Shown piece after piece: positions 24,978-33,365 of a stretch of DNA of 64,000 nt (the stretch's first letter is position 1; the number at the start of each line of letters is the position of its first letter). This DNA comes from Alteraurantiacibacter aquimixticola. GTDB lineage: Bacteria; Pseudomonadota; Alphaproteobacteria; Sphingomonadales; Sphingomonadaceae. A program made the translations under genes and the position numbers. Below the pieces are notes generated by a model. The model had not been told where the DNA came from, did not search any database, and worked only from the letters and a program-made list of their open reading frames with translations. Where the stretch lies: the NCBI RefSeq assembly GCF_004965515.1, contig NZ_SSHH01000002.1, positions 578,840 through 642,839 of the forward strand. The letters run 5' to 3'.

Positions 24978-27900
24978 ATGAGGACACGCCTGGGTCTCGA
25001 CATCGGCACCAACTCGATCGGGTGGTGCCTGTACGATGGCGACACTATTCGAAACATAGGTGTGCGTATTTTCCCCGATGGTCGCGATCCCAAGTCCGGG
25101 GCCAGTCTGGCGGTCGACAGGCGCGATGCGCGGGCGATGCGGCGGCGGCGAGATCGCTATCTCGGGCGGCGTTCAGCGCTGGTCGAGGTGCTGGTAGAAC
25201 ACGGCCTGCTGCCCCAAGACAAGCAGGAGGCACAGGCTCTCCATGGCGAAGATCCCTATGCGTTGCGCGCGCGTGCGCTCGACGAAAAGCTCACTCCCCA
25301 ACAGATCGGACGTGCGCTGTTCCACCTCAACCAGCGGCGCGGCTTCAAGTCCAACCGCAAGGCCGATCGTGTCGCGAAAGTCAATGACGATGGCAAGATC
25401 GCCAGCGGGACAAAGGCGCTCGATCAGGCGATGGCGGATGCCGGTGCCCGCACATTGGGCGAGTTTCTGCTTTTGCGCGACCCGGACAAGGGCGAGGCCA
25501 AACGCGTGCGGATGCGGCCCGATGCCAATGGCTATGATTTCTACCCCGACCGCCGACATTATGAGAACGAATTCGAGGCGATCTGGGCCAAGCAGGCGGA
25601 GTATCACCCTGATTTCCTGACAATTGAAGCCAAGGCCGCGATCCACCGCGTGATCTTCTTTCAACGTCCGTTGAAGGCGCAAGTTGTTGGCAAATGCAGC
25701 TTCGCCGGATGGTATGGCATTCCCGGTGATGAAAAGCGTCTGCCAAAGGCGCATCCACTTTTCCAGCAGCGCCGCCTCTTTGAAGAAGTGAACCAGCTTG
25801 AGGTCGTCTCCGCGGGGGCGCCAGCGCGCAAGCTGACCCTGGATGAACGCCACAAACTGATCCTGAAACTGCAGGACAAGAAGAAGGTTACATTCAAGAC
25901 GCTGGGTCGCCTGATCAAGCTGAAGGAAGGCGAACGCTTCAACAAGGAGAGCGAAAACCGCAAGGACCTGATCGGTGACGAAGTGCGCGCCGAGATGATG
26001 CACGCGGACCGTTTCGGCCCGGACTGGACGACGTTCTCCACTGGGAAGCAGTGGGCGATCATCGAGCGGCTGCTGGAGGAGGAAGATACCGAGAAGCTGC
26101 TCGCTTGGCTGCAATCGGAGCATGGGCTGTACCGCGAAACGGCAGAAGCTATCGCCAATGCCCATCTGCCTGACGGGCATGGCCGCTTTGGCCTGACTGC
26201 CACCACGGCTTTGCTCGAACAACTCAAGGCCCATGTCGTTACCTATGCTCAAGCGGCGGAGCGCGCGGGCTATCACCACAGTGACCATCGCACCGGAGAA
26301 TGCCACGCAGCGCTGCCCTATTATGGCGAGATTCTCGCCCGCGAGATCGCTCCGGGCAAGGACGACTATTCCGACGAGCTCGAACGCCAGTGGGGCAAGA
26401 TCACAAATCCCACCGTCCATATCGGCCTCAACCAACTGCGCAGGCTGGTGAATGCAATCCTCCGCCAATACGGGCGGCCGGATTATATTTATGTTGAACT
26501 GGCGCGTGAGCTGAAGCTCAACGAAAAGCAGAAAGCCGAGCATAACCGGCGTATCAGGCAGACCACCGATGAGGCAGCGGCCCGCAGCAAGAAGCTTGCG
26601 GAAATCGGCGAGCGCGATTCAGGCGGCAACCGCATGCTGCTGCGCATCTGGGAGCAGCTCAATCCCGCCAATCCGCTCGACCGCCGCTGCCCTTATTGCG
26701 GCGAGATGATTTCCATCGAGATGCTTATGAACGGATCGGCCGATATCGATCATATCATCCCCTATTCGCGCTGCCTTGATGACAGCGTGGGCAACAAGGT
26801 CGTCAGCCACACCCATTGCAACCGACAGAAGGGTAACAAGACTCCGTGGGAACGATGGGGTGAAACCGACCGCTGGCCCGTTATCCAGGATCAGGTTGCA
26901 CGGCTGCACAAGTCCAAGCAGTGGCGTTTCGGCCCCGATGCGATGGAGCGGGTTGAGCGCGGTGGGGGCTTCGTCGCCCGGCAGCTGACCGACACGCAAT
27001 ATCTGTCGCGCATCGCAGGCAAATATCTCTCCAGCCTCTACACGCCGGACGAGGGACGCCGGGTCTATGCCGTGACCGGGCGGATGACCGCCATGCTCCG
27101 CCGCCTGTGGGGGCTGAACGATATCCTGCTCGATCACAACTGGGTGGAGAACGAGCATTCCAACGCGCCCAAGAACCGTCTCGATCATCGCCATCATGCG
27201 ATCGACGCGGCGGTTGTAGGGGCGACCGATGCCGCGATGATCCAGAAGATCGCTACTGCCGCGGGGCGTGCCGAAGACCAGGATCTGGATCGTCAGTTCC
27301 TCGACTTGCCACACCCGTGGGAGGGCTTTCGCGAGGACCTACGTGACAAGCTCTATACTACCACCGTCAGTTTCAAGCCTGATCACGGCCGCAAGGGCAG
27401 GCCAAAGAAGGACCGCGATATCACCTCGGGCCGCTTGCACAACGATACCGCCTATGGCCTGACCGGACGGACCAATGCCAAAGGCGTGCCGATCGTCGTC
27501 ACCCGCAAGCCACTGCTGAGCCTGAAGCCCGGTGATCTGACCGATCCGGACAGGATGCCCGATCGCGATCTACAGGAGGCGCTGTATACCGCAACACGCG
27601 GAACAAGCGGCAAGGAGTTCGAGAAGTCGTTGCGCGACTTTGCCACCCGCGACGGACCTTACAACGGCATCCGCCGCGTTCGTCTGACCGAACCACTCAA
27701 CGTCATCCTGATCCGTGACAAAGAAGGCCGCGCCTACAAGGCGGTGAAGGGCGATGCCAATGCCCGGTTCGACGTTTGGCGCCTGCCCGATGGCAAGTGG
27801 GTGACCAAGTGGAAGGATCTCGAGGGCCAGGAACATTCCAGCATCATCTCGATGTTTGACGCCCACCAGTGTGATTTCGTTGAAGCCCGGCCGCATCCGG

Positions 27901-28178
27901 CGGCGAAAAAGGTGCTCAGCCTGCGGCAGAATGATTTGATTGCGGTGGAGCACGATGGCGGGGAGCGGGAGATCATGCGGGTGGTGAAGTTTGCCGCCAG
28001 AGGTGAAATTACATTTGCGAAGCACAATGAAACGGGAGCTTTGAAGTCACGTCATGAAGCAGGCGATGATCCATTTCGTTACTTCACCTCGTCTCCCTCT
28101 GGTTTGAAAGCATCGAAGGCCCGGCAAGTGCGGATAGACGAGCTTGGCCGTATTCACGATCCCGGCCCGCGTGACTGA
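24978..28178 (+). CDS. cas9: Cas9, type II-C CRISPR-associated RNA-guided endonuclease
   Basis: The 1066-aa protein has the compact length of type II-C Cas9. RuvC-I contains D8 in LGLDIGTNSIGW, followed by the arginine-rich bridge helix (~48-66, RDARAMRRRRDRYLGRR). RuvC-II has E507 in YIYVELARELK. The HNH domain has a zinc-like pair (C571, C574 in CPYC), the catalytic H592 in DIDHIIPYSR and HCNRQKGNKTP. RuvC-III has H740 and D743 in HRHHAIDAAV. All catalytic residues look intact, so interference should work with the tracrRNA upstream. I chose the ATG at 24978, with a GGAGGGGGGAG Shine-Dalgarno; a GTG at 24933 would add 15 residues inside the tracrRNA promoter. It ends 4 bp inside the cas1 remnant frame. 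Confidence 0.95.
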   Translation: MRTRLGLDIGTNSIGWCLYDGDTIRNIGVRIFPDGRDPKSGASLAVDRRDARAMRRRRDRYLGRRSALVEVLVEHGLLPQDKQEAQALHGEDPYALRARALDEKLTPQQIGRALFHLNQRRGFKSNRKADRVAKVNDDGKIASGTKALDQAMADAGARTLGEFLLLRDPDKGEAKRVRMRPDANGYDFYPDRRHYENEFEAIWAKQAEYHPDFLTIEAKAAIHRVIFFQRPLKAQVVGKCSFAGWYGIPGDEKRLPKAHPLFQQRRLFEEVNQLEVVSAGAPARKLTLDERHKLILKLQDKKKVTFKTLGRLIKLKEGERFNKESENRKDLIGDEVRAEMMHADRFGPDWTTFSTGKQWAIIERLLEEEDTEKLLAWLQSEHGLYRETAEAIANAHLPDGHGRFGLTATTALLEQLKAHVVTYAQAAERAGYHHSDHRTGECHAALPYYGEILAREIAPGKDDYSDELERQWGKITNPTVHIGLNQLRRLVNAILRQYGRPDYIYVELARELKLNEKQKAEHNRRIRQTTDEAAARSKKLAEIGERDSGGNRMLLRIWEQLNPANPLDRRCPYCGEMISIEMLMNGSADIDHIIPYSRCLDDSVGNKVVSHTHCNRQKGNKTPWERWGETDRWPVIQDQVARLHKSKQWRFGPDAMERVERGGGFVARQLTDTQYLSRIAGKYLSSLYTPDEGRRVYAVTGRMTAMLRRLWGLNDILLDHNWVENEHSNAPKNRLDHRHHAIDAAVVGATDAAMIQKIATAAGRAEDQDLDRQFLDLPHPWEGFREDLRDKLYTTTVSFKPDHGRKGRPKKDRDITSGRLHNDTAYGLTGRTNAKGVPIVVTRKPLLSLKPGDLTDPDRMPDRDLQEALYTATRGTSGKEFEKSLRDFATRDGPYNGIRRVRLTEPLNVILIRDKEGRAYKAVKGDANARFDVWRLPDGKWVTKWKDLEGQEHSSIISMFDAHQCDFVEARPHPAAKKVLSLRQNDLIAVEHDGGEREIMRVVKFAARGEITFAKHNETGALKSRHEAGDDPFRYFTSSPSGLKASKARQVRIDELGRIHDPGPRD

Positions 28179-28408
28179 CAGACATCCCGGTTAACGGCCT
28201 GGCCAAGGCCCGCCTTACCTCATTGCTTTCCGCCGACCTGGATCTGCAAGGCTCAACGACACCGACCAGCACTGCCATCCAGCGCTTGGCCCAGTCGCTG
28301 GCGACCAGTTTCGAACAGGGGCGTGTCGAGCTGGCCCTGTTCCAGCCTCCAGATCCGCTCGCTTGGAATGCCATTGCCCAGCACATCCCCGCTGCCGAAA
28401 TGCAGTGA
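28175..28408 (+). pseudogene. cas1: C-terminal remnant of cas1
   Basis: The frame opens just after a stop at 28172-28174, inside the last codons of cas9, and runs about 77 codons. Its text (KARLTSLLSADLDLQGSTTP, then AIQRLAQSLATSFEQGR and LALFQPPDPL) fits the extreme C-terminus of type II-C Cas1 and nothing else I know. The ~230 upstream residues of a normal ~300-aa Cas1, including the metal-binding E-H-D catalytic core, are missing. The remnant still keeps the GTGA overlap with cas2. This points to an internal deletion joining the cas9 end to the cas1 tail. No full cas1 lies elsewhere in the window. Confidence 0.78.
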
Positions 28409-28752
28409 AGCTCCGTGGCGACGCTCATCTTAGCGGGTATCGGCTGATGTGGATTCTGGTGATGTTCGACTTACCTGTCGGGACGAAGGAGGAATGCCGG
28501 GCTGCGACAAAGTTTCGCGAGTATCTTCTCGGCGAAGGCTTCGAAATGAGCCAGTTTTCGATCTATGCCCGGTTCTGTTCCGGCAAGGAACAATACGAAG
28601 CTTATGTGAGGCGGATCGAACGCAACCTGCCAGACAAGGGCGACGTCCACATTCTGGGTTTCACGGATCGGCAATATGAAAACATCATACGATTCAACGG
28701 CCAGTCACGCCGCCGTCAGCGCAAAAATCCCGGTCAGCTTGCCTTGTTCTGA
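28405..28752 (+). CDS. cas2: Cas2, CRISPR adaptation protein
   Basis: This 115-aa ferredoxin-fold protein is of normal type II Cas2 length. Landmarks are the first strand MWILVMFDLPVGTKEE with the conserved aspartate, AATKFREYLLGEGFEMSQFSIYARFC, and the ending NPGQLALF. The GTG at 28405 overlaps the cas1 remnant stop by 4 bp; an internal ATG at 28447 is an alternative. With Cas1 gone, Cas2 has no catalytic partner here and could only function if a Cas1 were supplied in trans. Confidence 0.9.
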   Translation: MKLRGDAHLSGYRLMWILVMFDLPVGTKEECRAATKFREYLLGEGFEMSQFSIYARFCSGKEQYEAYVRRIERNLPDKGDVHILGFTDRQYENIIRFNGQSRRRQRKNPGQLALF

Positions 28753-28827
28753 AGGTTTCGGAAACCCGTTTTACTGTCCTCGATGCCTCACAAATACATT
28801 CGTATTCAATGCCTTGAGAGAACATCG

Positions 28828-29450
28828 AGGATAGCAGGTCAGAAATCGCGGTCCAGCTGCAACTTCCGCACATAATACAGAACACCGTCCGCAAGGATAG
28901 CAGTTCAGAAATCGCGGTCCAGCTGCAACGCGATCAGGAAGGACACCAGCATGTCGCGCAGGATAGCAGTTCAGAAATCGCGGTCCAGCTGCAACTCAAG
29001 GCATCCATTCAAGAGGAGGAATAAGAGGATAGCACTTCAGAAATCGCGGTCCAGCTGCAACTGTCAGATGGAGATAGAAGAATGAGCCTTGAGGATAGCA
29101 GTTCAGAAATCGCGGTCCGGCTGCAACTACACCGTCATCTGACACTTAACAGAAAAAGGATAGCAGTTCAGAAATCGCGGTCCAGCTGCAACCATCCACA
29201 GGTGCAGGTGATGCGGTAAGGGAGGATAGCAGTTCAGAAATCGCGGTCCAGCTGCAACTACAGCAGACAATGATCTAGTGGAGGCGCGAGGATAGCAGTT
29301 CAGAAATCGCGGTCCAGCTGCAACTTGCCAACACAAGGTCAGGATCAACATCATCAGGATAGCAGTTCAGAAATCGCGGTCCAGCTGCAACCCAATGAAC
29401 TAGAGGAAGTAAGAGGGGCGCAGGATAGCAGTTCAGAAATCGCGGTCCAG
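28828..29450 (-). CRISPR. Type II-C CRISPR array, 10 repeats and 9 spacers
   Basis: Nine full 36-bp repeats start at 28828, 28894, 28960, 29026, 29092, 29157, 29223, 29289 and 29356. A tenth at 29422 matches for only 29 bases and then diverges. Spacers are 30 bases except one of 29 and one of 31. On the minus strand the repeat begins GTTGCAGCTGGACCGCG and ends CTGAACTGCTATCCT, the layout of type II-C crRNA repeats, so I assign minus-strand transcription. Single-base variants occur in the repeats at 28828, 29026 and 29092. The end TGCTATCCT resembles an extended -10, so each repeat may carry a promoter as in Neisseria. Confidence 0.95.
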
Positions 29451-29722
29451 TTTCGGAATGTCCGATGTGTACTGTCGGCTCAAGCAAAGCTGCCTTTCTC
29501 CTTCCGGCCCACGAGCTGTCCGACTAATTGGGCATGAGCGCCAGTCAGCAATGTGCCTTCTCAATTTCCACTGGTCACCTGATTCGCCGACGGACCCAAA
29601 AGCTGCCATTTGCTTATCCAGGAATGCTAAAACCATACAGCCTGGCCAAATCGAGAAGGTGAAGACCTGACTATGAGCGTTCGCGCCCTTCACGCGCTTC
29701 CTAAGCTAACGCCGAGCTGCCG

Positions 29723-31120
29723 ATGACCGATCTATCGCGCATCGGTGCCGTGCTGATTCACCCGCGCGGCGACCATATGGGTAACTTGCTCTGGCCGGGG
29801 GTACTCCCTGCTGATCAAGCGGCAGCGTTGGCGGCGTCAATCGCTGCGGTAAGGGCGCAAGGCTATTGGGCCAGCCCCTTTCCTGAAGGTGATGGCGTCA
29901 CCTTCAAGCGATATGGCGAGAGCAGCCATGATGCTGCGGCTTGCCTCGCCGACTTCGAGGCGGCTTTCGCTTTTTTGGAGATTGAGGAACTCGATGCGGC
30001 CGAAGGCAGAGCCAGCGCTCTCGCTCGCCTCGCTGCGGGGCGCACGATCATGTGTACCTACCTCGTGCCGGTCGAGGCGCTGCGGCTCGAGCGCCCGTTC
30101 TTGCTCGGCGATACACGCTTCCACGCGCCCGTCGACGGGGAGGAAGTTCGGCTCGCCAATCATGCCTGGCAGTCGCTGTGCGACGTGCCGGGCGCCGACG
30201 TGGACCCAAGCTGGGTACCGAGCGCACGGGCGTCAGGGACGACCGAGTTGCTCGGCTATCCGCTAATCGAGCGCAGCGTCGAAGTGCCGCTATCGGTGTT
30301 CTACGAAGCCCAGGCGTCGTTCGACCGCCAATCCCCGCTGTTGCGGTTGGTGATGGAGGACGCCGATCATGCGCTCGATCCGATCCGCTACGATCTTTGT
30401 CACTATCGGCGGCTCGAATATCTTCCGGCGAAGCCCGGCTGGATCGGTGAGACGGCGATTGCCTATGTCATGCCCGAGGGTCGCGTGGTGAAGCCCCGGC
30501 TGCTGCAGGGTAAACCTTATGTGCTGCGTGTTTCGAACAATTGGCTGGGACTGGAAGTGGACCCGAGCGGCTTTTCCTGGGCCGAGCCACTCGCCAGCAT
30601 GGTCGTCGACGACAAGAGCGGCGACGAAGTTGCGTTGGCGCTCAAGGCGGCGCTTCGCGCGTTCAACCGGGCCTTCTATCTGGTCGAGCTGGAGGCATCG
30701 TTTCTGCATCTGGTTTATGCGATCGACGCCTTGTGCGAGCCGGACAAGCTACGCGGCGATCGACACCGATTGTGGATCAGCGCGTTCGGAGCCAGCGGCG
30801 ATCCCGGCCGCTTTGCGACGCTGCTGGGAGATTTCGACCGGCGCTATGGCGTGCGCAATCGCATCGTCCATGAGGGCGCGACCTTCGCGGGGCTAGGGCT
30901 CAAGGGCGAAGAACAGTGCCAGTTCATGCTGGGGCTGCTTGGTGCCTGCATCCAGATTTTCGTGCGCGAAGGTTTCACAACCCGGCGCGAGGCGGCGGAC
31001 TATGCCTTCGATTTCCTGACGTCGTCGCCCGTCACGACGCATGTGACGGCGATGGCGTCGGAGCATTTCAAGCTGCCCCTCGCGACCGACAAGGGTTTTC
31101 GGGAGCATATGCAGCCGTAA
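29723..31120 (+). CDS. Apea-type HEPN domain protein, first gene of a five-gene operon
   Basis: The 465-aa product has an N-terminal ~320 residues without a recognised fold. A C-terminal HEPN domain of the Apea-like type follows: AFNRAFYLVELEASFLHLVYAIDALCE, then FDRRYGVRNRIVHEG. The R-N-R-I-V-H string (~395-400) is the RX4-6H signature of HEPN RNases. No export signal is present. It begins 272 bp after the CRISPR array and is followed 43 bp later by the next gene on the same strand. As a likely ribonuclease in a cassette with two DNase-like proteins, it fits a toxin or effector role. That role is inference. Confidence 0.65.
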   Translation: MTDLSRIGAVLIHPRGDHMGNLLWPGVLPADQAAALAASIAAVRAQGYWASPFPEGDGVTFKRYGESSHDAAACLADFEAAFAFLEIEELDAAEGRASALARLAAGRTIMCTYLVPVEALRLERPFLLGDTRFHAPVDGEEVRLANHAWQSLCDVPGADVDPSWVPSARASGTTELLGYPLIERSVEVPLSVFYEAQASFDRQSPLLRLVMEDADHALDPIRYDLCHYRRLEYLPAKPGWIGETAIAYVMPEGRVVKPRLLQGKPYVLRVSNNWLGLEVDPSGFSWAEPLASMVVDDKSGDEVALALKAALRAFNRAFYLVELEASFLHLVYAIDALCEPDKLRGDRHRLWISAFGASGDPGRFATLLGDFDRRYGVRNRIVHEGATFAGLGLKGEEQCQFMLGLLGACIQIFVREGFTTRREAADYAFDFLTSSPVTTHVTAMASEHFKLPLATDKGFREHMQP

Positions 31121-31163
31121 GGAGGATCGCAGAGCCTGCGACTATTTGGTCCAGGCGCGGCCC

Positions 31164-31862
31164 ATGTTAGCTCGACGCATGGCTGGGAGAATCACATCGA
31201 GCGATACTGTCAGTGCGCTGGGTCGGTTTACCGGACCGAACCTGACCGCCACGCTTTCGCGTCTCGAGGCGGCGGTGCAAGGCGTGACGGCGACCGACTG
31301 CCAGATGTTCCTTGATGGGGCGCAGGCCGGTCGGGAGGCTTTGAGCGCTGCCGGCGAACTGAAACGACAGGCCGCCCAGATCAATGTGACGATCCATGCG
31401 CTCGGCATCCTGTGGTGCCTTCCGCATCTACTCGAGCCTGGCGAGCGCGTCGAATATGTGTCGCTGGGCGCCGGCAACACCGGCCGCGCTTTCGATCTCG
31501 AGGCCAATCTGCGCGTCGCCGAGTTCAAGTTCATCAATTGGCGCGGGGGCTCGGAGGCGATCCGGCAGAATGGCGTATTCAAGGATTATCTGCTGCTGGC
31601 GCTGAGCCCGCCCATAAAGCGCAAATATCTCTATCTGCTCGGTACGGATCACGCGGTTAAATTCCTGCAGGGCGGCCGCGTGCTCAGCAGCATACTCAGC
31701 CACAACGACAAGCTGCAGCGCACCTTCACGGAGCGATTTGGCGACAGCTATCGCACGGTCGATGCTCATTATGCAGACCATGCCGACGCGGTTCGGATCG
31801 AGGACGTGTCGTCTTGGCTGTCGGATCTCGCCGAGCATCTTATCCCTGGTACAGGGCCATGA
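31164..31862 (+). CDS. PD-(D/E)XK-like protein, second gene of the five-gene operon
   Basis: This 232-aa protein of unknown family has a helical N-terminal half. The segment AFDLEANLRVAEFKFINWRGG around residues 112-132 has the D-(x)n-ExK spacing of PD-(D/E)XK nucleases. RQNGVFKDYLLLAL and KRKYLYLLG follow, like the helix and strand after such a core. I take the ATG at 31164; a TTG at 31146 is also open. It ends 16 bp before the CoiA-like gene. Nuclease function is inferred from this one motif. Confidence 0.5.
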   Translation: MLARRMAGRITSSDTVSALGRFTGPNLTATLSRLEAAVQGVTATDCQMFLDGAQAGREALSAAGELKRQAAQINVTIHALGILWCLPHLLEPGERVEYVSLGAGNTGRAFDLEANLRVAEFKFINWRGGSEAIRQNGVFKDYLLLALSPPIKRKYLYLLGTDHAVKFLQGGRVLSSILSHNDKLQRTFTERFGDSYRTVDAHYADHADAVRIEDVSSWLSDLAEHLIPGTGP

Positions 31863-31878
31863 GCATGGGGATCCTTCG

Positions 31879-32733
31879 ATGCAATATGCGCTAGTCGACG
31901 GCCTGCGCTGTGAGGCCGTTCCAGGCGATCGCGGACTTTGCCCGACGTGTGGCGCAGCGATGATCGCCAAATGCGGTCCGCGGCGCCTTCACCATTGGGC
32001 GCATGCCGGACGGCGCAATTGCGACCCATGGTGGGAGAATGAGACCGAGTGGCATCGGGGGTGGAAGAACCTCTTCCCAGCCGAGTGTCGGGAGATTTCG
32101 CATTTGGCCGCCGACGGTGAGATCCACCGAGCCGATATCAAGACACCGACCGGCATCGTCATCGAAGTCCAGCATTCCGCGATGACCGACGCCGAACGGC
32201 AGGCCCGCGAAGCCTTTTACGGCAATCTCGTTTGGGTGATCGACGGGCGCGGCTTTCGGGACAATTTCGACATCTATCATCTGCTTCCAGACCCGCAGGC
32301 AGACGTTGCGCAAGACTTGGTGTGGGTAAAAGCAAGCCGGCCGATGCAAGGCACAGCGCGCGGAATCTTTTTCCGGCTCTCGGAGTGCCGAGCGGAATTT
32401 CCTGAGGAGGTCGTTACCAAGGCGACGCTACGCGGCGGCTTCTATCATTTCATCCATGAGATCGAGGCCGAGGTCCGTCAATCCTACCGAGGTCATCATC
32501 AATATGACTGGGTGCGGCCTCGGCGAACCTGGCTGGACGCAGCCTGCCCAGTCTATATCGATTTCGGCGACGATCGCTTGGTGCGGCTCGACACATACGA
32601 TGAGTCCGGCCTGCGCTGCATTCGGCTGGTCGCCAAGCGCAAATTTGTGCACGACGTGATGGTTGAGACCGATGCGCGCGCGATCGCCACGCGCTTCTAC
32701 CCAATTGGCGGAGATACCGAGGCGTTTCGATGA
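31879..32733 (+). CDS. CoiA-like nuclease, third gene of the five-gene operon
   Basis: The 284-aa protein resembles competence protein CoiA: a zinc-ribbon start (CPTCGAAMIAKCGPRRLHHWAH), then ETEWHRGWKNLFP and the nuclease core HRADIKTPTGIVIEVQHSAM. The D..ExQ core is the CoiA variant of PD-(D/E)XK. AFYGNLVWVIDG closes the domain. The C-terminal ~120 residues are not recognised. CoiA relatives occur outside competence operons in defence contexts. The gene overlaps the next by 4 bp. The start is the ATG at 31879; earlier in-frame codons run through the preceding gene. Confidence 0.75.
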   Translation: MQYALVDGLRCEAVPGDRGLCPTCGAAMIAKCGPRRLHHWAHAGRRNCDPWWENETEWHRGWKNLFPAECREISHLAADGEIHRADIKTPTGIVIEVQHSAMTDAERQAREAFYGNLVWVIDGRGFRDNFDIYHLLPDPQADVAQDLVWVKASRPMQGTARGIFFRLSECRAEFPEEVVTKATLRGGFYHFIHEIEAEVRQSYRGHHQYDWVRPRRTWLDAACPVYIDFGDDRLVRLDTYDESGLRCIRLVAKRKFVHDVMVETDARAIATRFYPIGGDTEAFR

Positions 32734-33365
32734 GCTCGTACAAGGATCAGCTACCCCGCGTCTTCCAGGCGAACCTGGCGCGCCTGTACGACCGGGTGAT
32801 CCTCCCGGTCATGGATAGCATGCCGTACCATGGTGACTTGGAGACCGGCGAGGCTGCGAGCCTCGACCAGTTTCTCGACCGCGCGAAAGCCCAGGTCGAC
32901 AACTATACCGGCAATGAGGTAGCCAAGGCGTTCGTGCTGACGCTGGCGGGCGTGTTCGAGCGCCAGCTGAGCATCTGGGCGCGGTCCATCCAGGACGCGG
33001 GCATGGCCCACATGACTAAGCTCCGGGGATATGAGCCGTTGCTCGGCAGCTGCGCGAAGGTTGCCGGTATCGACCTCGCCTGCGATGGTCTCGGAGACGA
33101 GCTGACACAAATGTTTGTCGTCGCCAATGTCGTGCGGCACGGCGAGGGGCAATCGTGCGACCGACTTCGAGCGTTGGCGCCCCAACTCTGGGACGATGCC
33201 TCGACGAATTATTTTGACCTCCTGCCGGGCACGCCCGTTGCTAGTGAGCATCTGCGTATTCGAAAGAGAGACGTCATCCGCTACATCAGAGCTACGACCC
33301 GTTTCTGGGGCCTCGCCGACCCTCTTCCCATGGCGGTAACCGATCCGCCATATTGGAATGAATGA
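32730..33365 (+). CDS. Small HEPN-like helical protein, fourth gene of the five-gene operon
   Basis: This 211-aa all-helical protein is without a signal peptide. The central helices (FVLTLAGVFERQLSIWARSI) and the later FVVANVVRHGEGQSCDRLR recall small HEPN-type proteins with a conserved (R/K)HG near the end of a helix. The canonical RX4-6H is not clear, so it could be an inactive HEPN partner. It overlaps both its neighbours by 4 bp (ATGA), which implies coupled translation and a fixed ratio with them. Confidence 0.5.
   Translation: MSSYKDQLPRVFQANLARLYDRVILPVMDSMPYHGDLETGEAASLDQFLDRAKAQVDNYTGNEVAKAFVLTLAGVFERQLSIWARSIQDAGMAHMTKLRGYEPLLGSCAKVAGIDLACDGLGDELTQMFVVANVVRHGEGQSCDRLRALAPQLWDDASTNYFDLLPGTPVASEHLRIRKRDVIRYIRATTRFWGLADPLPMAVTDPPYWNE

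Noticed and set aside
29062..29156. A 9-base complementarity between spacers 4 and 5 (TGTCAGATG and CATCTGACA)
   Set aside because: It is short enough to be chance between two unrelated spacers.
29127..29487. Open frames giving repeated CNYP-like peptides (AAGPRFLNCYP)
   Set aside because: They are the CRISPR repeats translated; the periodicity is that of the array and no start or ribosome-binding site exists.
24504..29722. csn2 or cas4, which would indicate type II-A or II-B
   Set aside because: Neither gene is present; only cas9, the cas1 stub and cas2 are found, so the locus is type II-C.
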